Source of the DNA: Bacillota bacterium
GTDB lineage: Bacteria > Bacillota > Bacilli > Alicyclobacillales > Alicyclobacillaceae
Reading direction: 5' to 3'
Assembly: GCA_021816665.1 (NCBI GenBank)
Contig: JAKAXI010000086.1
Coordinates: 1-7,515 of the forward strand
Length of the DNA stretch: 7,515 bases
In this document: positions 5,914 to 7,515 of the stretch, piece after piece
How the letters are laid out: every line of letters starts with the position of its first letter
Position numbering within the stretch: position 1 is the stretch's first letter
Translations under genes and position numbers: made by a program
The notes under the pieces: generated by a model
Databases searched by the model: none
What the model was told of the DNA's origin: nothing
What the model saw: only the letters and a program-made list of their open reading frames with translations

Positions 5914-6687
5914 TTGATAGGAAAAGCGAAGCTGACGTGTTCGCACCTCTACAAGTGGTATGGTACTACGTCCGTGCTGCAGGACGCGGACTTGGCAGTG
6001 CGAGACCACGAGTTCCTGTGCATCGTGGGACCGAGCGGCTGTGGCAAGACGACGTTGTTGCGCATGATCGCGGGACTGATTGAAGTCGATCACGGAGAGA
6101 TTGCCATTGACGGCGTGAAAGTGACGGGTCCTCCGCACAATGTGGCGATGGTGTTCCAGCACTTCGGCCTGTTCCCTTGGAAGACTGTATATCAGAATGT
6201 TGCTTTCCCTCTCAATATACGAAAAACAAACAAACAGGAGATCGACAAACAGGTGTACCCGTCGATTGAACTGGTTGGCCTGAAGGGCTCGGAGAGCAAG
6301 TATCCGTGGCAACTGTCAGGCGGCATGAGGCAACGTGTGGGCCTTGCCCGGGCGCTCGTCTGTCAACCTGACGTGTTGCTGATGGACGAACCGTTTGCTG
6401 CTGTGGACGCGCAGGTGCGGGAGATTTTGCAAGACGAGTTGCTGAACATCTGGAACAAGTACAGGCAGACGGTTGTCTTCATTACCCACAGCATTGATGA
6501 AGCCATTACGCTGGCTGACAGAGTCATTGTCATGGGGGCAAAACCAGGACGAGTGGTTGGCGAGGTCGAGATTGACATCGAGCGCCCGAGAACGATTGCA
6601 ACCGTTCGCCACCACGACAGCTACCTGCCGCTGCGCGATGCCATCTGGTCGATGTTGCGCACTGGCTTGGAGGAGGTGCCGGTCTGA
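5914..6687 (+). CDS. ABC transporter ATP-binding protein, NitT/TauT/SsuB class
   Basis: ATPase that powers an importer for small anions; the class covers nitrate, taurine, alkanesulfonates, thiamine precursors and several carboxylates. The 257 residues are a normal length. Motifs in order: Walker A GPSGCGKTT (39-47), Q-loop VFQHFGLFPW (80-89, Gln82), signature LSGGMRQR (134-141), Walker B VLLMDEP (154-160, Glu159), D-loop AAVD (162-165) and H-loop His192. The Q-loop and FAAVDAQVRE segments are typical of the TauB/SsuB group. It starts with TTG, supported by GGGAGG 8 nt upstream. Its stop overlaps the permease ATG by one base (TGATG), showing a transporter operon with coupled translation. The substrate is not readable; the divergent lyase operon suggests a sulfonate or (sugar) acid. 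Confidence 0.93.
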   Translation: MIGKAKLTCSHLYKWYGTTSVLQDADLAVRDHEFLCIVGPSGCGKTTLLRMIAGLIEVDHGEIAIDGVKVTGPPHNVAMVFQHFGLFPWKTVYQNVAFPLNIRKTNKQEIDKQVYPSIELVGLKGSESKYPWQLSGGMRQRVGLARALVCQPDVLLMDEPFAAVDAQVREILQDELLNIWNKYRQTVVFITHSIDEAITLADRVIVMGAKPGRVVGEVEIDIERPRTIATVRHHDSYLPLRDAIWSMLRTGLEEVPV

Positions 6688-7515
6688 TGGCTCAAGTGTT
6701 GAACGCAACGACGACGGAACTGACCACCAAGGAAATCGAGCGGTCGGTCATCGCCAAACGGGAAAAGCGTATGCGCCGACGGCGGCGCACGTCGTGGACC
6801 GCGCGTATTATCTCGCTGTTGGTTGTCATCGTCGCGTGGCAGATTTATGGGCATCACACGCTGGAGATTGTGTTTGTGCCGTTTACCACCGTGGTCGCTG
6901 ACGGCTTCAACTTGTTTACACAAGGAGGGCTCGCAGGGGCTGTCCTCTACAGCGTAGTGACGTTCGTCGTCGGGCTCATCTTGGGCAGTGTCCTCGGCAT
7001 TGCCGTGGGACTCGCCATGGGCTGGTTTGAGACGCTGGAAGCGTCGATTGGTCACTACATCTATGCACTCTATGCAACGCCGATGGTAGCCATCGTGCCG
7101 CTCATCACGCTGTGGTTTGGGTTTGGAGTAGGAGCGCAGTTGTTGATCATCGTTTTGTTCGTCTTTTTTCCTATCGTTGTTACCGTTTACAACGGCGTGA
7201 AACAGGTAGAAAGCAGCCTGCTCGAAGTCGGCCGTTCGTTTGGTGCCAACCAGCGGCAGATGTGGCTGCACATTGTTCTGCCCGGCAGTGTTCCGTTTAT
7301 CATGACGGGCTTGACCCAAGGGGTTGCTATGGGACTTGTCGGTATGTTCATTGCCGAGATCTTCACGGCGTTATCAGGAGTTGGGAAAATCCTCGAAACC
7401 CAGGCAAACGCCTATCATACTGGTCCGACCTTGGCCACAGTCCTCGTCATCATGATTCTGGGTGTGTTTTTCAGATGGCTTGTCGCGATGCTGCAACGCA
7501 AGCTGTCAGATCGGA
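6687..7515 (+). CDS. ABC transporter permease, NitT/TauT/SsuC class (partial, runs off window)
   Basis: Membrane subunit of the importer whose ATPase precedes it. I translated 276 codons from the ATG at 6687 with no stop before the window ends; the 3' end is probably close, since the family is about 250-280 residues. The N-terminus (1-40) is hydrophilic with a strongly basic run at 24-34, then about six hydrophobic segments (near 41-54, 85-112, 122-141, 148-168, 202-224, 248-268). The BPD_transp EAA-type loop that docks the ATPase is at about 179-199, with Glu180, Gly186 and the ILP-like end IVLP (196-199). AGGAGG (6671-6676) lies 10 nt upstream, inside the ATPase gene. The binding protein should be encoded further right. 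Confidence 0.92.
   Translation, partial: MAQVLNATTTELTTKEIERSVIAKREKRMRRRRRTSWTARIISLLVVIVAWQIYGHHTLEIVFVPFTTVVADGFNLFTQGGLAGAVLYSVVTFVVGLILGSVLGIAVGLAMGWFETLEASIGHYIYALYATPMVAIVPLITLWFGFGVGAQLLIIVLFVFFPIVVTVYNGVKQVESSLLEVGRSFGANQRQMWLHIVLPGSVPFIMTGLTQGVAMGLVGMFIAEIFTALSGVGKILETQANAYHTGPTLATVLVIMILGVFFRWLVAMLQRKLSDR

Noticed and set aside
5860..6312. Leftward open frame of 150 residues opposite the ABC ATPase
   Set aside because: Antisense to Walker A, Q-loop and signature motifs of a certain gene; no ribosome site or known domain.
6621..7319. Leftward open frame of 232 residues
   Set aside because: It is antisense to the permease, which has clear family motifs in the plus strand; its composition (rich in His, Arg, Gln, Asp) is typical of a shadow frame.
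1..7515. CRISPR array, tRNA, rRNA, insertion sequence or phage genes
   Set aside because: No regularly spaced repeats, cloverleaf, transposase or phage-like protein was found; all long frames with motifs belong to metabolic or transport genes.

Overview
The window looks like chromosomal DNA of a Gram-positive bacterium in the Bacillota, most plausibly an Alicyclobacillus-like or related moderate-GC Bacilli lineage. The clues are strong Shine-Dalgarno sequences (AAAGGAGG, GAGGAGG, GGGAGG), a TTG start, sigma-A-like promoters, classical hairpin-plus-T-run termination, and a three-gene (split alpha subunit) proton-translocating transhydrogenase. The lineage is an inference from style; no marker gene is present.

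Layout. Six genes are read leftward from about 5650 to 172: a small SAF-domain subunit and a large subunit of an UxaA/GarD/SuyAB-type lyase (5366-5647 and 4210-5364), a Gfo/Idh/MocA-family oxidoreductase (3081-4142), and the transhydrogenase genes pntAA, pntAB and pntB (3040 down to 172). Gaps are 1, 67, 40, 5 and 17 nt, with no terminator seen between genes, so they probably form one operon. It ends at a well-formed rho-independent terminator at 82-112. A second hairpin at 7-50 shares the same core sequence. To the right, two genes are read rightward: an ATPase of the NitT/TauT/SsuB class (5914-6687) and its membrane permease (from 6687, running off the right edge). The substrate-binding protein is not in the window.

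The 266-nt space between the two units holds divergent promoters. Each has a copy of the 14-mer TATGTGGTAT(T/G)ACC placed at or just after its -10 box. The palindromic cores GTGGT-N3-ACC(A/T)C look like operators for a FadR-type GntR regulator, a family that often controls sugar-acid and organic-acid catabolism.

Reading the genes together, the most economical model is a co-regulated uptake-and-catabolism module. A small anion (a sulfonate, a carboxylate or a sugar acid) is imported by the ABC transporter. It is then dehydrated or cleaved by the two-subunit lyase and handled by the NAD(P)-dependent oxidoreductase, while the transhydrogenase rebalances NADH and NADPH. The large lyase subunit lacks two cysteines that I recall as conserved in altronate dehydratase. 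Together with the split architecture and the TauT-class transporter, this leaves sulfolactate sulfo-lyase (SuyAB) or an uncharacterised related lyase as a serious alternative to altronate dehydratase. The actual substrate cannot be read from the sequence.
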